From assembly GCA_033807775.1 (NCBI GenBank), contig CM066325.1:15440301-15504300 (forward strand): 64,000 nt of DNA. The letters are read 5' to 3'. Below the pieces are notes generated by a model, which was given only the letters and a program-made list of their open reading frames with translations, was not told the DNA's origin and ran no database searches. A program made the translations under genes and the position numbers. Source of the stretch: Saussurea involucrata. Lineage: Eukaryota > Streptophyta > Magnoliopsida > Asterales > Asteraceae. Below, in pieces: positions 44,713-57,963 of the stretch (position 1 is the stretch's first letter; the number at the start of each line of letters is the position of its first letter).

Positions 44713-45470
44713 GAGGTATCCGTTGCAAACCAGTCAGTTTGTGCAAACTATACAAACCACTATATTAGGAAACAATAGATGTATTTATGGATAATCATTA
44801 TGATTCATTAATTAAGACTGAGATATATATGGAAGATGATAAGATTCATTCCTTATGATCATGACTTTAGATTAGGAAACATAATAAAATCATATATTTA
44901 TTAGACTTTATCAACGGCTAAGATTGGTTTGTATAGTTTGCACAAACTGACTGGTTTGCAACGGATATCTCCCCTATATATATATATATATATATATATA
45001 TTTGGCGGTCGGTTTGGTCCAAACTGCTCAAAAAAATCTCCAGACCGCAGACCGGACTGGACCGCCCGGTTTGGCAATTTTTCAAACCAAACCGGACCGC
45101 CAAACCGCCAAAAACGGTCCGGTTTGACTTGGTTTGACTGGTTTGAGCGGTCCAACGTTTTTTTTGAACACCCATACTTTTAAGTACCCGAGTAACTGAT
45201 TTGACCATATTTTACTCTTTTTGAATCAATATTTTACTCTGTTTGAAAATAATGACGTGGTATAATTTTGCCTACTTGATATTTAAAAAGAAAAACTAAT
45301 GACACGTCAATAAAAACCCGATCATAATCAACATTTGTAGGTCATTAAGTAAATCAGGTACTTAAAAGTTTGAGATTTTACAACTTAGGTACCAAAACGA
45401 AGGTTTTAAAAGTACGCTACCCAAAATAGGAATCAGACTAAAGTACGTTGCATTTTCATGCAATTTGCCC
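44051..45470. mobile_element. MULE-like element with 10-bp target duplication
   Basis: Outer arms GGCAAATTGCATAAAAATGC and its inverse (45400-45470) are flanked by the perfect 10-bp repeat AAAAGGAAAT (44041-44050, 45471-45480). The interior was entered from about 44102 by a CGGTTTGG-rich sequence (44102-44300 and 45003-45175, dense in ACCGG/CGGTTTG motifs), itself entered by the (TA)n-flanked MITE at 44712. Confidence 0.8.
44712..44976. mobile_element. MITE inside a (TA)n tract
   Basis: About 48-bp TIRs containing CCGTTGCAAACCAGTCAGTT and its inverse. A (TA)n run stands on the left (44650-44710) and on the right (44977-45000), so it entered a TA microsatellite. Confidence 0.8.
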
Positions 45471-45678
45471 AAAAGGAAATGAACATCTTATAGTTAAAAA
45501 AAAATCTTTTGAACGAAACATATATGATATATTTGGTTTAATTCATATGAATACTTAAAATTTGAACTCATACTTTGAAAACCATGAATACAATGCAAAT
45601 CGTCATCACCACATTTCAATCATTTTTTTTTAATTTACGAAATCCCCATTCTTCAAAGCTAACACAAATTAAGCCTAC

Positions 45679-48600
45679 TTAATTCATTCTATAACTTTCA
45701 TGCTTTATGGCTTCGATACGGTGAGGGGGAGAAGACGGTGGTGGCGGTGGTGGGTATGGTGGTGATATGACTTCATCATGTTGTGGTTCTACATACAAAA
45801 GAACATCCCGAGAAGCTATATAGGACGGCGGCGGCGGTGGCGGTGGAAGTGGATTTTCAGATGATGGTGCAATTTCAGCACTTAAAGAATCAGATTGTTG
45901 ATCAGACCTGCTACGCCACCATCTTCTCAACCTTAAGACCTCCACAAGAACAGACCTACCGCATATTGCAACCCCACAACCGGCAAATGTTGCAAGAAGA
46001 ATCGATAAGATTGGCTGAACATCAACCTACACACCGTACGAAAGATTGTCACGTGGTGAGCATGCTTGTGGTTGTGATGTAAAATCAAAATGTTTGATTT
46101 TCTGCAACTACAATTGGTTTTTTGGGGGTGTTTGGGATTGCTTCTTTAAAACAACATATGCTTATTTTTAAAAGTGGTTATCTACTTATCTCGTGCTAAA
46201 AATGTAATTTGGACAAATAATTTATAAGCAGTTTCAAATAAGGTAGAATAAATTAACTTATCAAAAACAACTTATTTGCGGTGAGGAAAAGTCATAAACA
46301 CTTTTCTTTTTTTCAATCCAAACACTAAAAATAGCTTATTTGCGGTGAGGAAAAACAATAAGCAAATAAGTCAATAGTAATAAACAATCCCAAACACCCA
46401 TTTGTAGTCCTTTCACCGGGGGATTATATAAACTTAGAGAATTTTCTTACCACGGAGTAAAATATGTGTGTGAAAAATACGACAAAGGTGAACTGAATCG
46501 ATGCATATAACCAAGCAAATCTTCGTTCCACTGTATGCAAAAGATTAAGAAACATTAAAAGATAGAATATATGAAAGTGGTAAAGGGTATTGTGTATTTA
46601 ATATTTAATTTAATGAGAAATAAAGATAAGATTAATGTAAATAACAATTTATTTTAATGCATATTTTATTAAGTTGAAATCAACTTTGTTTTAATTCTTA
46701 TTTTAGGAAATCAACTTTGTTTCAATTTGAGTATTTGACAATCCATATAAAGTTTAGTACCTTCTTGTTTTGCATTTTCTACAAAAACAATTGTTTGTTT
46801 GTAACAAAAAGACAAGTACGATGGTTCAAACAGTCAATATTTAATCTGACTTGTTGGTTCCCTTTAACCGAGTTTTGATCATAGATTTTGTTTATATGAC
46901 CCATACAACAAAAAATAAAGATTAGACTTGTATATCAAAGAATCCACTTTACAAAACCCGGTAACTTTAACCTAACAGGTAAGAATATATTTTTACTTAA
47001 TAAAATGTACATAATTACTTTCTACAATATTTTTTACTTGATGAAATATACATATTATTTCATTTTATAGATCCCATTCAACCAAAGATTGGTATTTTTT
47101 TTCTCATATTTTTTGTGAGGTAGATAACTTACCCATAGCAGAAGAAGTCATGGATGAGAGAAGACCCAATACACAAGAAAATGGAAGAGATAGAGCAATT
47201 GAACTTGTACCCATCTTCCCAACCTTCACAACAAAAATAATCAAATAAAAAATAATCAAAATAAAATTAATCCAAAGGGTTTTTTTTCGAATTAAATTTC
47301 ATGTAAAATTCATACAAATCTTTACCAGAAGTTGCTCAAGAAAGCAAAAGTATGCAATCATGCTAACAATAACAAGAATCGGCATTTCTTGCCACACCCT
47401 ATAGATCTCACTGCCCAAATCAAACCAAAATCGATATTAGATGCTAAATTTGACGTTAAATTTATAAAAAGAAATCGCAACTTGCCTGTATCCGCTAACT
47501 TCAATGTGGTGGTCGCTGGCTTGGACCACGGTTGCACCAATATCTTGGTTTCTAACCGTACTCTGGATTCTTAGAAGCGTAACGGGTAGATTTTGAACGT
47601 CTTGATGACACACATCACATGTTTTGTTACCTTTTATGCTAAACCATTTTACGGCACATTCTTGATGGGCCAACGCGAGTGCGCCTTTGCAACTGCATTC
47701 CATTTTCAGTGTTTCTCCGCCTTCGCATAATTCAACCAAACATATCCTACAAGCGGCCTCTTCTTCAGCTATATCGTCGCCATCGTCTTCATAGCAATCA
47801 AACGGTTTATCATTTATTAGCAAACACAAGTAAATAAGGCAAAAAAGATTCAATACGTCACAAGAAAAAACAACTATAACAAAGTCGGTTTTATAAGACG
47901 TCAAATATGTCTAAATGTCCCAATAGACTGTTTTATAGAACTTAAGATTATAGAATCAAATAAATGTGGGTCATATGCAAATGTCTTGCAATAAGTTCAA
48001 ACACATCCTAACAAGTTTTTAAGACAATATAAAATAAAGTGTACCATCAATCTTTTTATATCACATTTTATTTGAAAAACTGTCATATAAAACAAGTATC
48101 CTATAAAAAATGGGTTAACTAGACACTTCTCAAAAGTGTTTTTTATAAAAATAAAATCTAATTTGATGGTTTATTTCAAAAGTGTTTCAAAAACTTGTTA
48201 GGATGCCTAGATATATCCTAACAAATAGTCTATTAGGACATTTAAACATCTTTGACGTTTTATAAAGCCGATTTTGTTGTGGTAAACATAATTACCGGCA
48301 TGATCCTCGATAGGAGCAGTGGTTGTTGTCTTGGCATCATCATCTTTCGCTCGTGGAATTGAGGGGATCACACGAAAAAACGAATCCATTCTCTTGATAT
48401 TTGTATTTTCATCGAGGATGGGGACAGATTGAGATCGAGCTATATGCTCGTGAACTTTAGTCTACAAATATTCACAAATAAATAGGAATCCATTCACATG
48501 TGAATATGGTTTCCATTCATCTATTCACTTGCTGTTTATACTAAAAACACAGAACTAAAGGGCCAAAAGCCAATCCACTTACCTGCAAATTAAGCGAACC

Positions 48601-51148
48601 GCCTGCTCTTCTCAAAACAGACTCTCGATCTGAATGTTCAATCGGGGTAAAAGGTAGAGATGGTGCCATCTTTATTAACATTTTTGTAAGCGACCATGAT
48701 CTCGCGATTGATGTCTTTTCTTGTGGTACAGAAGCTGAGGCTGCTGGAATTACGATATCTGAAATCGTATTTCTGTTCTTTAAGTTCAGTTTCGGTAAAA
48801 GACTTGATCTCTTCGATGATTTGGTTTGTGAAGAACAAGTGTCGGGTGATGCTAACAGATTGAAATTCACTTTCTTGTGGGAAGGATTTGGCGTTGGCGG
48901 CATCTTTATATGAACAAATTCATGAGATGAAGATGATTGTAATGTTCTTGATGGTATCTCCAAAACCAGGTTTTGTTCTCTCCGATTGTTGACAGAAACT
49001 TCATCTTCAACCTGAAAACGAACAAGAGAAACGGAGATTATTCGATCATGATTCATAAAGATGATCTAAAACACTACATCAAAATCGATTTTATAGGACG
49101 TTAAATATGTCTAAATGTTCTGATTTTACAGGAGGACTTAAGTTTGTTGAAACCAAACCATTATGTGAACTTTGTTAACACTTTTAGAATAAAGCGTCAT
49201 ATTATTTTTTGTATATGACATTATATGAAAGAAGTGTCTTACGAAGTGCTCTAATGTCATATAAAAATGCTAACTAGATACGTGTCCGCACGCAATGCCG
49301 TGCAAAACATTCCGAATCTAAAACTGAAAACTAGAAAGAATAATTTTGTTCCATGTTTAGCTTTATTATCCATCACACAATGCCAAGAATAACCATATTT
49401 TTTAAAGAAGTAATGAAGTATAGATAGATAAATATAGATAAGGATGTAAAATGTATAAGTTTAAAAAATCTTGATACATATTTATGACATTTTAGTTTAA
49501 ATAATTATGAATGTGTATTTTTAATATTATAAGGGTGCATGCAATGAAAAGTGAAAATATAAGAAATATAAAACAAATTAATTTGTATATATTCATGATA
49601 ATTAATAATATGTTTAAATCCAAACGTATTCAATATCGGGTTCGTTTCAAAAGCATTGACGAAACGATTACAATGGTATAATTTGTAAAAAAGAAAATAT
49701 ATGTTTGATGCATTTTAGTTCATACACGATTATTTATGTGAAAATGATAAGGGTCTAAAACGAAAAATGAAAAAGTAAGAGATTAAAATTAAACTGAATA
49801 ACTAATTATAAGGGTATTAAATGTAAGTTATATATTTAAAAAAGATTTTGTTGAGAAGAGATACATGTACAATTGTGTGCAGAGTGATAGTGGGTACGGT
49901 TTTAGAAGTTTGACGGGATGCTATTATCTTAAACTTTTTAGAATTTTAATAAGATAGTATAGATATGACACTTTATTTCAAAAATATATTCTTAAAAACT
50001 TGTTAAGATGTACAAAAACGTCTTATCAATATATTATAACATTTTTATTTACGGTGTACAATTATTTGATATTACAAATTTAAGCCTTATAAAGTAGCAT
50101 AAGAGATTTAGACAAAATTTAAATGGATAAAAGCAATCAATTGAAAGGTTTTCCACATCATTGACAACCAAAAAAGAAACAATGAGTAAGTGTGGGATAA
50201 TTTTAAGGAAAAACTATGCAATTCAAATCATTGTGCACTAACAAAAGCATTTGGAAGATTATATGATGCTTATCAAAGCCACAACTCTCCTTTTTTAAAA
50301 ATCTCAAGTCCCACAAAATATGGGGAAATTGACGAAAATAGCCATATTAAAAAGAGTGTTTGAGAAAATAGTCATTCTCTCTCCCGGTTTACGAAAATAG
50401 CCATGGGTCCGCACTCGAATCCAGTGCGGACCGCACTCGAACCCAAAACGACGTCGTTTAAAGCCTTAAATGATTTTTTTTAAATTTGGTTGCGGCACCG
50501 CACTTGCGGAGGAGAAAGACAATGTCGAATTGAGATTTTAATTTGCATTTTACACTTTTAACTCCTATACTTATTTACTTACTTTACTTTATACCTTTTA
50601 CTTTCATAATTTAATTTTACATTTAACGCATATAATCGTTTATTAACTAAAATACGTTAAAAAATACGTTTTAATTCTAACAAGTTATACCATTATAATC
50701 GTCTCTTCGATACGTTCGAAATGAGCCAAATATTGAATTTTTTTGATTTATATATTTTAATTTATCATATACACTACATAAAAAATAAATAAGTATAGGG
50801 GTTGAAAGTGTAAAATGCAAATTAAAATCTCAATTCGATTGTCTTTCTCCTCCGCAAGTGCGGTGCCGCCTCCGCAAGTGCGGTGCCGCAACCAAATTTA
50901 AAAAAAATCATTTAAGGCTTTAAACGACGTCGTTTTAGGTTCGAGTGCGGTCCGCACTGGATTCGAGTGCGGACCCATGGCTATTTTCGTAAACCGGGAG
51001 AGAGAATGACTATTTTCTCAAACACTCTTTTTAATATGGCTATTTTCGTCAATTTCCCCAAAATATGCCCAATAATTCAAACAACAATATATATTAAATC
51101 CAACCACCCCTTAAAAGCTGTAATCATAGGCCTTTGATTAATTAAGCA

Positions 51149-51199
<51 letters not shown>

Positions 51200-52233
51200 T
51201 ATTCATTGAAAAGAGTCGTCATCATCTATTACTTTGTTGGGTAAATTGACGACCATCAAAATGGGTTATTCGTAACTTTGTAAGCGTCTCGTAATTATCT
51301 GGTAAGAGTTTCTCCCTACTTAAACGGTAAGAACCTTGGGTTGTTTTTGTCATACTCATCTAATAACATAAATGACTCAGTAAACGCTCACCTGATAAGC
51401 ATTTGATAGCTCTCCAATAAGTTAACAAATTATCAATGAAATATCATGAGTGATACAAATCTTGAAACCCAATACTTTATAGAATGAAAAATAAGGTTTC
51501 TATTAGAACACCCTTTAATTTATTGTCTTCAATCTTATAGCTACTTTAAAAGTGTCTTATTTGACAGTCAAAAGTTAAACATTCATTCTTTCTTTAAAAA
51601 GAGGTGTTAAAAAGTTTTCCCATCATCTGATTAAGGTTTCATCCCATGATTAAGAGAACTATTAAAAGCATTAAGCAGTTCAAGCAACATGAAGTAAGTT
51701 CTGCATTAAGTAAAGTTAAAAGATCAAAATTCACTTCAAATTTCATCATCAATTTCCCAATTGAGTTATCCAAAAACCTTTTAATCCAAAGTAGTTTCTT
51801 AGGGACTATGTTTGACCATTAGTAAAAGACTCTTCAATTTCTTGTGAACAGAAGCAATATATATCATCCATAATTTGTAAACATAAGAACTAATTAATGG
51901 ATAAATGTAAATATGTAATTTAACTCCAAATGTTACATCCAAATTGTTAAGTTGTCATTTTGTTTCTAATGGCTAAAAAATGCTTTGATCCTGATTAACA
52001 AGAAGTTCTAACACAAGTTGCCCCCATAAAAATGCATGCTTAAATATTGTCAACAAGATTATAATTTTAATAAGTAATCAATCTTCAAAACAATTAAGAA
52101 TCACCCATTTACAGTTTGCATCACATATATGAAAACATATTAAAATGAAATGAAAACCAACCATGGAAATAGAAACTGAAACTTGTTCAGTTTGGGAAGA
52201 ACTTGAATCATGCCCTTCTTCTTGAGATTTCAT
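45679..52233 (-). CDS. RING-CH type membrane E3 ubiquitin ligase, eight exons
   Basis: Exons: 52233-52162, 49011-48583, 48461-48296, 47786-47486, 47410-47326, 47223-47133, 46530-46451, 46026-45679; total 1572 nt, 523 residues, all phases consistent. The N-terminal 220 residues are Ser/Pro-rich and basic. A C4HC3 RING-CH finger follows (CRIC, CSCKG, HQEC, CDVC, about residues 235-283), which recruits an E2 enzyme. Four membrane helices follow (MPILVIVSMIAYFCFLEQLL, ALSLPFSCVLGLL, WLYASIQFTFVVFF, ILSILLATFAGCGVAI), then a WWRSRS motif and a Pro-rich tail. This is the plant RING-CH membrane family. Intron 4 uses a GC donor (CAG|GCAAGT). Intron 1 is 3.15 kb and holds a foldback; introns 3 and 7 hold MITEs. 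The exon 4 acceptor is AAG, a less common form. Confidence 0.9.
46126..46399. mobile_element. MITE in intron 7 of the RING-CH gene
   Basis: Ends GGGTGTTTGGGATTG and CAATCCCAAACACCC are perfect inverts 274 bp apart; inner arms share TAAGC/GCTTA phrases and GCGGTGAGGAAAA occurs twice. Confidence 0.75.
47881..48276. mobile_element. MITE in intron 3 of the RING-CH gene
   Basis: Roughly 50-bp inverted arms containing GTCGGTTTTATAAGACGTC and CTAAATGTCC...AATAGAC. A solitary similar arm lies at 49085-49130 in intron 1. Confidence 0.7.
50323..51058. mobile_element. Foldback element in intron 1, perfect 9-bp duplication
   Basis: Arms of about 240 bp begin GGGAAATTGACGAAAATAGC and contain GGGTCCGCACTCGAA and ACGACGTCGTTT. 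Flanks are CAAAATATG at 50314-50322 and 51059-51067, identical. Length 736 bp, AT-rich centre, no coding sequence. Relatives: 55377-57963 and 63427-63813. Confidence 0.9.
51150..51196. repeat. (TA)n microsatellite in intron 1
   Basis: Uninterrupted TA dinucleotides of about 46 bases. Confidence 0.9.
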
Positions 52234-52295
52234 GCAGCAATTTGAGATGGGTTTTGATCTTTTTGGGGCCACCCAAAAAATTTGATGAAAGATGT

Positions 52296-52297
<2 letters not shown>

Positions 52298-52350
<53 letters not shown>
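52298..52350. repeat. (GT)n(GA)n microsatellite upstream of the RING-CH gene
   Basis: GT then GA dinucleotide runs. Relative to the gene they form a (CT)n(AC)n stretch 65-120 bases before the ATG, so they lie in the 5' leader or core promoter, where CT runs are common in plants. Confidence 0.85.
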
Positions 52351-52357
<7 letters not shown>

Positions 52358-52359
52358 GG

Positions 52360-54633
52360 AGTGTTTTGAGAGAGAAGAAAGCAAGTATGAATTAATATAA
52401 AGATGATACCAATTTCTAATGTTGTTATTTGTTACTATCTTATTTTAATATCAATAAGTATGAAATCAGGTTTACTGTTACACATAATTAAACCTATTTA
52501 AGACTAAAAAGAACCAATGTGACATTCTTCGTTCTAAAATAAATGTCGATAAAAACGACACACGCAATCTATGGGGCAAGGAATTTTTCCGTATAATGAT
52601 TATATATGGTGACGTTTGTCTTTTAAAATGTGTTGCAGTCTGAAGTCTGGTTTCACTTTTGATTTTTAAGAGGTGGTGCTGAAGTATGAAATCTGAATCA
52701 ATAAGAATGATTTGTTTTTGCAAACTGATGAACGTCTGAATATGCATAATTATCTATTTTATCCCTAGAAAACCAACTTAAATACGTCAATTGAAGTGAG
52801 CATCGATGATCGAAGGACGAAAAAAAATGATGCTGGCAAATTTGTGAGACTGCGGAGTTTTAATCATATCTCAATTCTCACACACCGAAGCCCCTATTTA
52901 AGCGATTCAAGATGTTCTGAAAAGTCAACACACATATCTACAATCTTCATGTTTTGCGTTTTTGCATATCAGGGGTGCATCTGGGCAACACATACGTTGA
53001 AATCAATAGAATGGTGTTGGACAGTAAGAGTAGATTTAAGAGATAGATTTACCATGTTTTTGTCTGGCCATATTAAGAAATATGAGATTCTGAAAATAAA
53101 TAAATAAAACAATCGGTCTGAGTTACAAAATGTTTGACATAATCAGACATAAGTGGTGATTAAGAGCTTAAAAAAACAAGACATACGAGTAAAATTAAAA
53201 AATAACACTTGATTTTGAAAACTATGATGCTTTTAGAACAAATTAAAAATATAGATACTTAGACCTTGTTTGTTTTTTTAGAAAACAAAAGCTCTTTATA
53301 TGCTCTTATGTCTGATTCATTAATAGGTAGCGTCATTGAGACTATTTGTTTGTTTCAAATTTATAGAGTCATTTATGTCTTATCGTCCTCTTATCTGGTA
53401 AGAGGTAAACCAACCTCTTATTTGCTTCTTATTGTTCTCAACGAATTAACCTTAATAGTTCTTTTCTCTCAAATTATTCACTTGGATTATAATAAAACTC
53501 AATTTACTATAATTAGGTGACTTTTAAATTTATATAACTTAAATATATTATTATCGATTAAACATGTTCGTTTAAATGAATGTGAATTTTATAATTTAGA
53601 TGTAAATTTCGTAATGATAATGCATAAATATGTGAAATTATATAAATTCAACACTATAATATTCTAATGATCAAATGCATAATTTAAACAAATTCAAACA
53701 TCTATCAGTTTACAAAAACAAACAATCTTATTGACTCGGATTTCAAACTTCAGCATCACTTTTTATTAATAAGAACTAAAATAAAACTTCAGACCTTAAT
53801 ACTTCTTAAAAAACAAGTATCGCTTTATTCTAGAGTTAAATGCAAATTTGGTCCTTGTGGTTTACAAAAATAACGACTAAGGTCCCTCGAAATAATTTTT
53901 AACTAACAAGGTCCCTCTACTTTCTGTTTTTATAACACATAAGGCCCCTCTTATTAACACCGTTAAATAAAATGAACTTAAGAAGGGGCAGTTTCGTCCA
54001 TTCACTTTTCCCATCCCTTTAAATAAGAAGTTGGATTTATATTTGGTCTCTGTGGTTTACAAAAAATAAAAGGTAACGTCCCTAAGAAAACATGGATATA
54101 GGTATGAACACAATGCCTCGTTTGATTTAAAAAAAAAACTCATATGGAATATCTAATCTACACCAAAACCCATAACTTAAAAAGATGTTGGATGGTGACG
54201 CAAAACTTAACTGATGATATATATATAATATTTGGTTCAAACATATTAGTTAAGTATGGTGATTTACTCGTTGGACATATCCAAAAACTCTTAGGACTAT
54301 ATCCTGAAATACCTTTCCATCACTTTTATTAGTTTATTACAAATCTAAATGATAGTGGTTTTACAGTTCCATCACTTCTAATTTACTCTTATTAGTTTTT
54401 TTTACTTACAAACCTACATGAGAGTTTTTTTTACTTACAAACCTACATGAGAGTTTTTTTTCCATGAGTGTCACCATTCAGCATCTTTTTAAGTTTTGGG
54501 TTTTGATGTAGGTTAGATAATTCAATAAAACTTCAGTGTAACAAAAAGACAAGCATACTTTATTCTAAATGAAGATAACATGAGAAAAATCTAAATTCTA
54601 AAGAATTACGTGTTTTAAAGTTGGTATTTAATG
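52360..54633. other. Intergenic DNA with MITE-like and MULE-arm fragments
   Basis: No gene is supported. A sequence from about 53262 to 53800 has CTTGTTTGTTTTTT-like and inverse AAAAACAAACAATC pieces and could be a worn MITE. The segment 53836-54100 is a lone arm of the GGTCCYTGTGGTTTAC MULE class with no partner. A short 31-bp duplication (TTTTTTTACTTACAAACC) lies near 54400. Confidence 0.45.
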
Positions 54634-54641
54634 GTAGGAAG

Positions 54642-55313
54642 TAGTGGTGGCCAAATTAACCCGACCCGACCCGACCCGAAACCGGCCAAGAACCAGTTTT
54701 GGCCCGGCCCGGTCAAGAACCGGTTTCAAGCCCGAGAGCCGGGACCGGTTCGTGTATTTAGGAATTTTCTCGACCCGACCCGGGACCGGTTCGTGGCCCG
54801 ACCCGGCCCGACCCGATTTTTTTCAAAAAATTATAGCCGTTTCTAGCCGTTGGGAACCCCTTTGTGACCGTTTTTTGGCTCAAAAATATCCCCTCCAACC
54901 CCATATAAATACTAGGGGTGTTATGGAGTGATCACCACCTTACAATTGCTTACAAAACGCAAAAACGCATACAATTCTCATTTCTCGGCTCTCGCTATAT
55001 AAATAAAACGTATTTTTAAAGTGTATTTTAGTGATCCAATCCAGTTGTTTACTTTCTAAAGTTTAGTAATTAATTATTATACAAAGAAATTAAATTTTTT
55101 TTTAAAACAAGAAAAATACCCCGGCCCGATCCCGAACCGGTTCTTGGCCCGGCCCGGCCCGGTTTTATAAAAACCGGTTTTTTTAAACCTATACGGGCCA
55201 GGGGTTTTAGGGTTTGACCCGGCCCGTTTTTTGGTTGACCCGGTTTTCCCCTTTACTGTTTGAACCCGGTTCTTGTTACGACCCGACCCGAACCCGATTT
55301 TTGGCCACCTCTA
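54642..55313. mobile_element. hAT element, CCCGACCC-rich ends
   Basis: Ends TAGTGGTGGCCAAA and TTTGGCCACCTCTA; flanks GTAGGAAG (54634-54641) and TTAGGAAG (55314-55321), 7 of 8. Dense CCCGACCCG and ACCGGTT motifs lie at both sides. The centre has a TATAAATA (about 54904) and leader-like sequence, likely the relic of a promoter. No transposase. Confidence 0.8.
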
Positions 55314-55376
55314 TTAGGAAGAGCATTGGTATGAGGGATGGCATTTAATCCTCTCTTTATCCTGCACACGTATATA

Positions 55377-57963
55377 GGGAAATTGACACAAATAGTCAAA
55401 TCCAAACTTGATGGTGAGAAAATAGCAAAAGTCTCTCCCATTTTATCAAAATAACCATGGGTCCGCACTCTGACCCGACCCGGTTCAGTGCGGACCGCAC
55501 TTGCCCACTAAACGACAAAAAAAACAATGACAAACGGGTGGTACCCATTCGCCCGACCCGACCCCTCCGCACTCGCAATTGCGGATGCAGAGCAGCTAGT
55601 GCAGATGCGGACCAAAGCCCAGGCCCAGCCCCCTTTCTTATTCTAACAGCCCCACAAACCCTAATTTTTTAATGAAAACTTGGTCCCCCTTTGGTCCCCT
55701 CCTCCGCACTACGCCTCCGATACACCCACAAGCCGCATCTGATTTATTTTGTCCACGTGAAGTCAACGAGAGTGGGATACACGCTATTTTTTACCCAATG
55801 TCGGACGAGGTAAGTATTTTTATGCTATTTTTGTCCGCATCTTTTGTTTTTTTAATCTAAGTTTGTATTGAACTGTGTGTAAGTTTATTAATGTATGTAT
55901 TGTATGAACTATGTAATGTTGTTTAAATTTTACATAATGTTTTTGTTAACATTTGTTCGTTTTTAGACTATGTAATGTTGTTTAAATTTTATTTTGTTAT
56001 TTAGTATTGTGTTGTAAAATGCATGATATTTTTAAATATGAATTAGATTTTTATACTAAAGTAAATATAATTTTTAATAAAATAAACCTAAAACAAACTT
56101 TAAAATAACAACAAATTCTCATATTCTTAAACCCCATAAGACCATGAGTACCACTTCCTATCTTACCCTCTGAACTCTGATGCCACCTCAGCGTCACATC
56201 AGCTTTTCTCTTTCCTACCCTCATTACCCTAAAGTGGAGTACCGCTTCCTATCATACCCTCTGAACCCACTCTTACCCGCACCCACCGATTATATTTAAA
56301 AAAAAATTAGAACCGGGTTCCCGAACCCACTTTTACCCGCACCCACCGAACCCGCGGTACCCGTACCGTGTACCCGGGCTACCCGCCCCAACCCGATGTG
56401 AACCCGGCTGTGGTACCCGATGGTGGTATGCACGGCCTAATATGTCAGTTAATTGAATTCAAATATATATAATTTATAAAGTTAAATATTAAAATATTTA
56501 GAAATAGTTTTTTAGAAAATTGAAAAAAGGCAAATTGAGAAGTTTTGTTTGGTCTCTATAGTTTGAAAAATGACCGTTTAGGTCCTTAAAGTTTGAAAAT
56601 TGGCACTTTAGCTCCATAAACTTGGATTTTCCCCCAACTTTCTAGGAAAGTAGTCCCATGCATTTACAAAAATCTGTTTTTCTGGAAAATTACATGTTTG
56701 GTCCCTATAGTTTGAAAAATGACGATTTAGGCCCCTAAACTTTGAAAATTGGCACTTTAGGCCCCTAAACTTGGATTTTCACCCAACTTTCTAGGCAAGT
56801 TGTCCCATGGAATTCCAATAACCTGTTTTCTGTAATTTTACAGTTTAGGTCCCTATAGTTTGAAAAATGACGGTTTAGGTTCCTAAACTTTGAAAATTGG
56901 CACTTTAGGCCCCTAAACTTGGATTTTCCCCCAACTTTCTAGGCAAGTATTCCCATGCGATTAGAAGGATCTGTTTTCTTGAAATTTACATCTTAGGTCC
57001 CTATAGTTTGAAAAATGAAGGTTTAGGTCCCTAAACTTTGAAAATTGGCACTTTAGCCCCCTAAACTTGGATTTTCACCCAACTTTCTAGGCAAGTAGTC
57101 CCATGGAACTCCAAGAATCTTTCTTCTGGAATTTGACAGGTTAGGTCCCTATAGTTTGAAAAATGACGATTTAGGCCCCTAAACTTTGAAAATTCGCACT
57201 TTAGGCCCCTAAAGTTGGATTTTCCCCCAACTTTCTGGGCAAGTAGTCCCATGCATTTACAAAAATCTGTTTTTTCTTGAAAATTACTTGTTTGGTCCCT
57301 ATAGTTTGAAAATGACGATTTAGGCCCCTAAACTTTGAAAATTGGCACTTTAGGCCCCTAAACTTGGATTTTCACCCAACTTTCTAGGCAAGTAGTCCCA
57401 TGGAATTCCAATAATCAGTTTTCTGTAATTTTACAGGTTAGGTACCTATAGTTTGAAAAATGACGGTTTAGGTCCCTAAACTTTGAAAATTGGCACTTTA
57501 AGCCCCTAAAGTTGGATTTTCCCCCAACTTTCTAGGCAAGTAGTCCCATGCATTTACAAAAATCTGTTTATCAGGTAAGGAACTCATTTTTAGAAAAACG
57601 AGAAAACACAGACAAAAATCTAGACAGTTGAAAATTTTGTTTCAGACAATGTGCACTACGGTTTGGGAAAAATCGTATGGATTTATCAGTGTTATATAGA
57701 CGCAATCGAAAATAGGGTTTTGAAAAAAAATTAGGATTTTTCAGCCAGCCATGTCCGCAATTGCGGAGCCAGCTTCGCAATTGCGGTGCTAGAGTCCGGT
57801 TTTAGGGTTTCGTCGGGTTTTTGTCTTTTAGCTGGTCATTGCGGTCCGCACTTGACCGGGTCGGGTCGGAGTGCGAACCCATGGCTATTTTGGTAAAATG
57901 GGAGAGAAAATGGCTATTTTCTCACCATCGACTTTGGATTTGGCTATTTGGGTCAATTTCCCC
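55377..57963. mobile_element. Foldback element with minisatellite core
   Basis: Arms begin GGGAAATTGACACAAATAG and contain GGACCGCACTTG and GGGTCCGCACTC. Flanks ACGTATATA (55368-55376) and ACGTATGTA (57964-57972), 8 of 9. Same family as 50323-51058. The interior includes a GC-rich leader-like part with ATGTCGGACGAG followed by a GTAAGT donor-like site (55799-55816), possibly a captured first exon, two copies of ACTATGTAATGTTGTTTAAA, and the 148-bp array. Confidence 0.8.
56550..57585. repeat. 148-bp minisatellite, about seven copies
   Basis: Units of 147-149 bp repeat GGTCCCTATAGTTTGAAAAA, TTGGCACTTTAGGCCCCTAA and CAACTTTCTAGGCAAGTAGT. TTGAAAATTGGCAC recurs at about 56592, 56741, 56889, 57037, 57184 (one change), 57331 and 57481. 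Every second unit shares variants (CATTTACAAAAATCTGTTTT versus GGAATTCCAATAA), suggesting a higher-order dimer. Confidence 0.88.

Noticed and set aside
52796..53520. ORFs of 103 and 84 residues
   Set aside because: AT-rich, no domain, no promoter or splice context.
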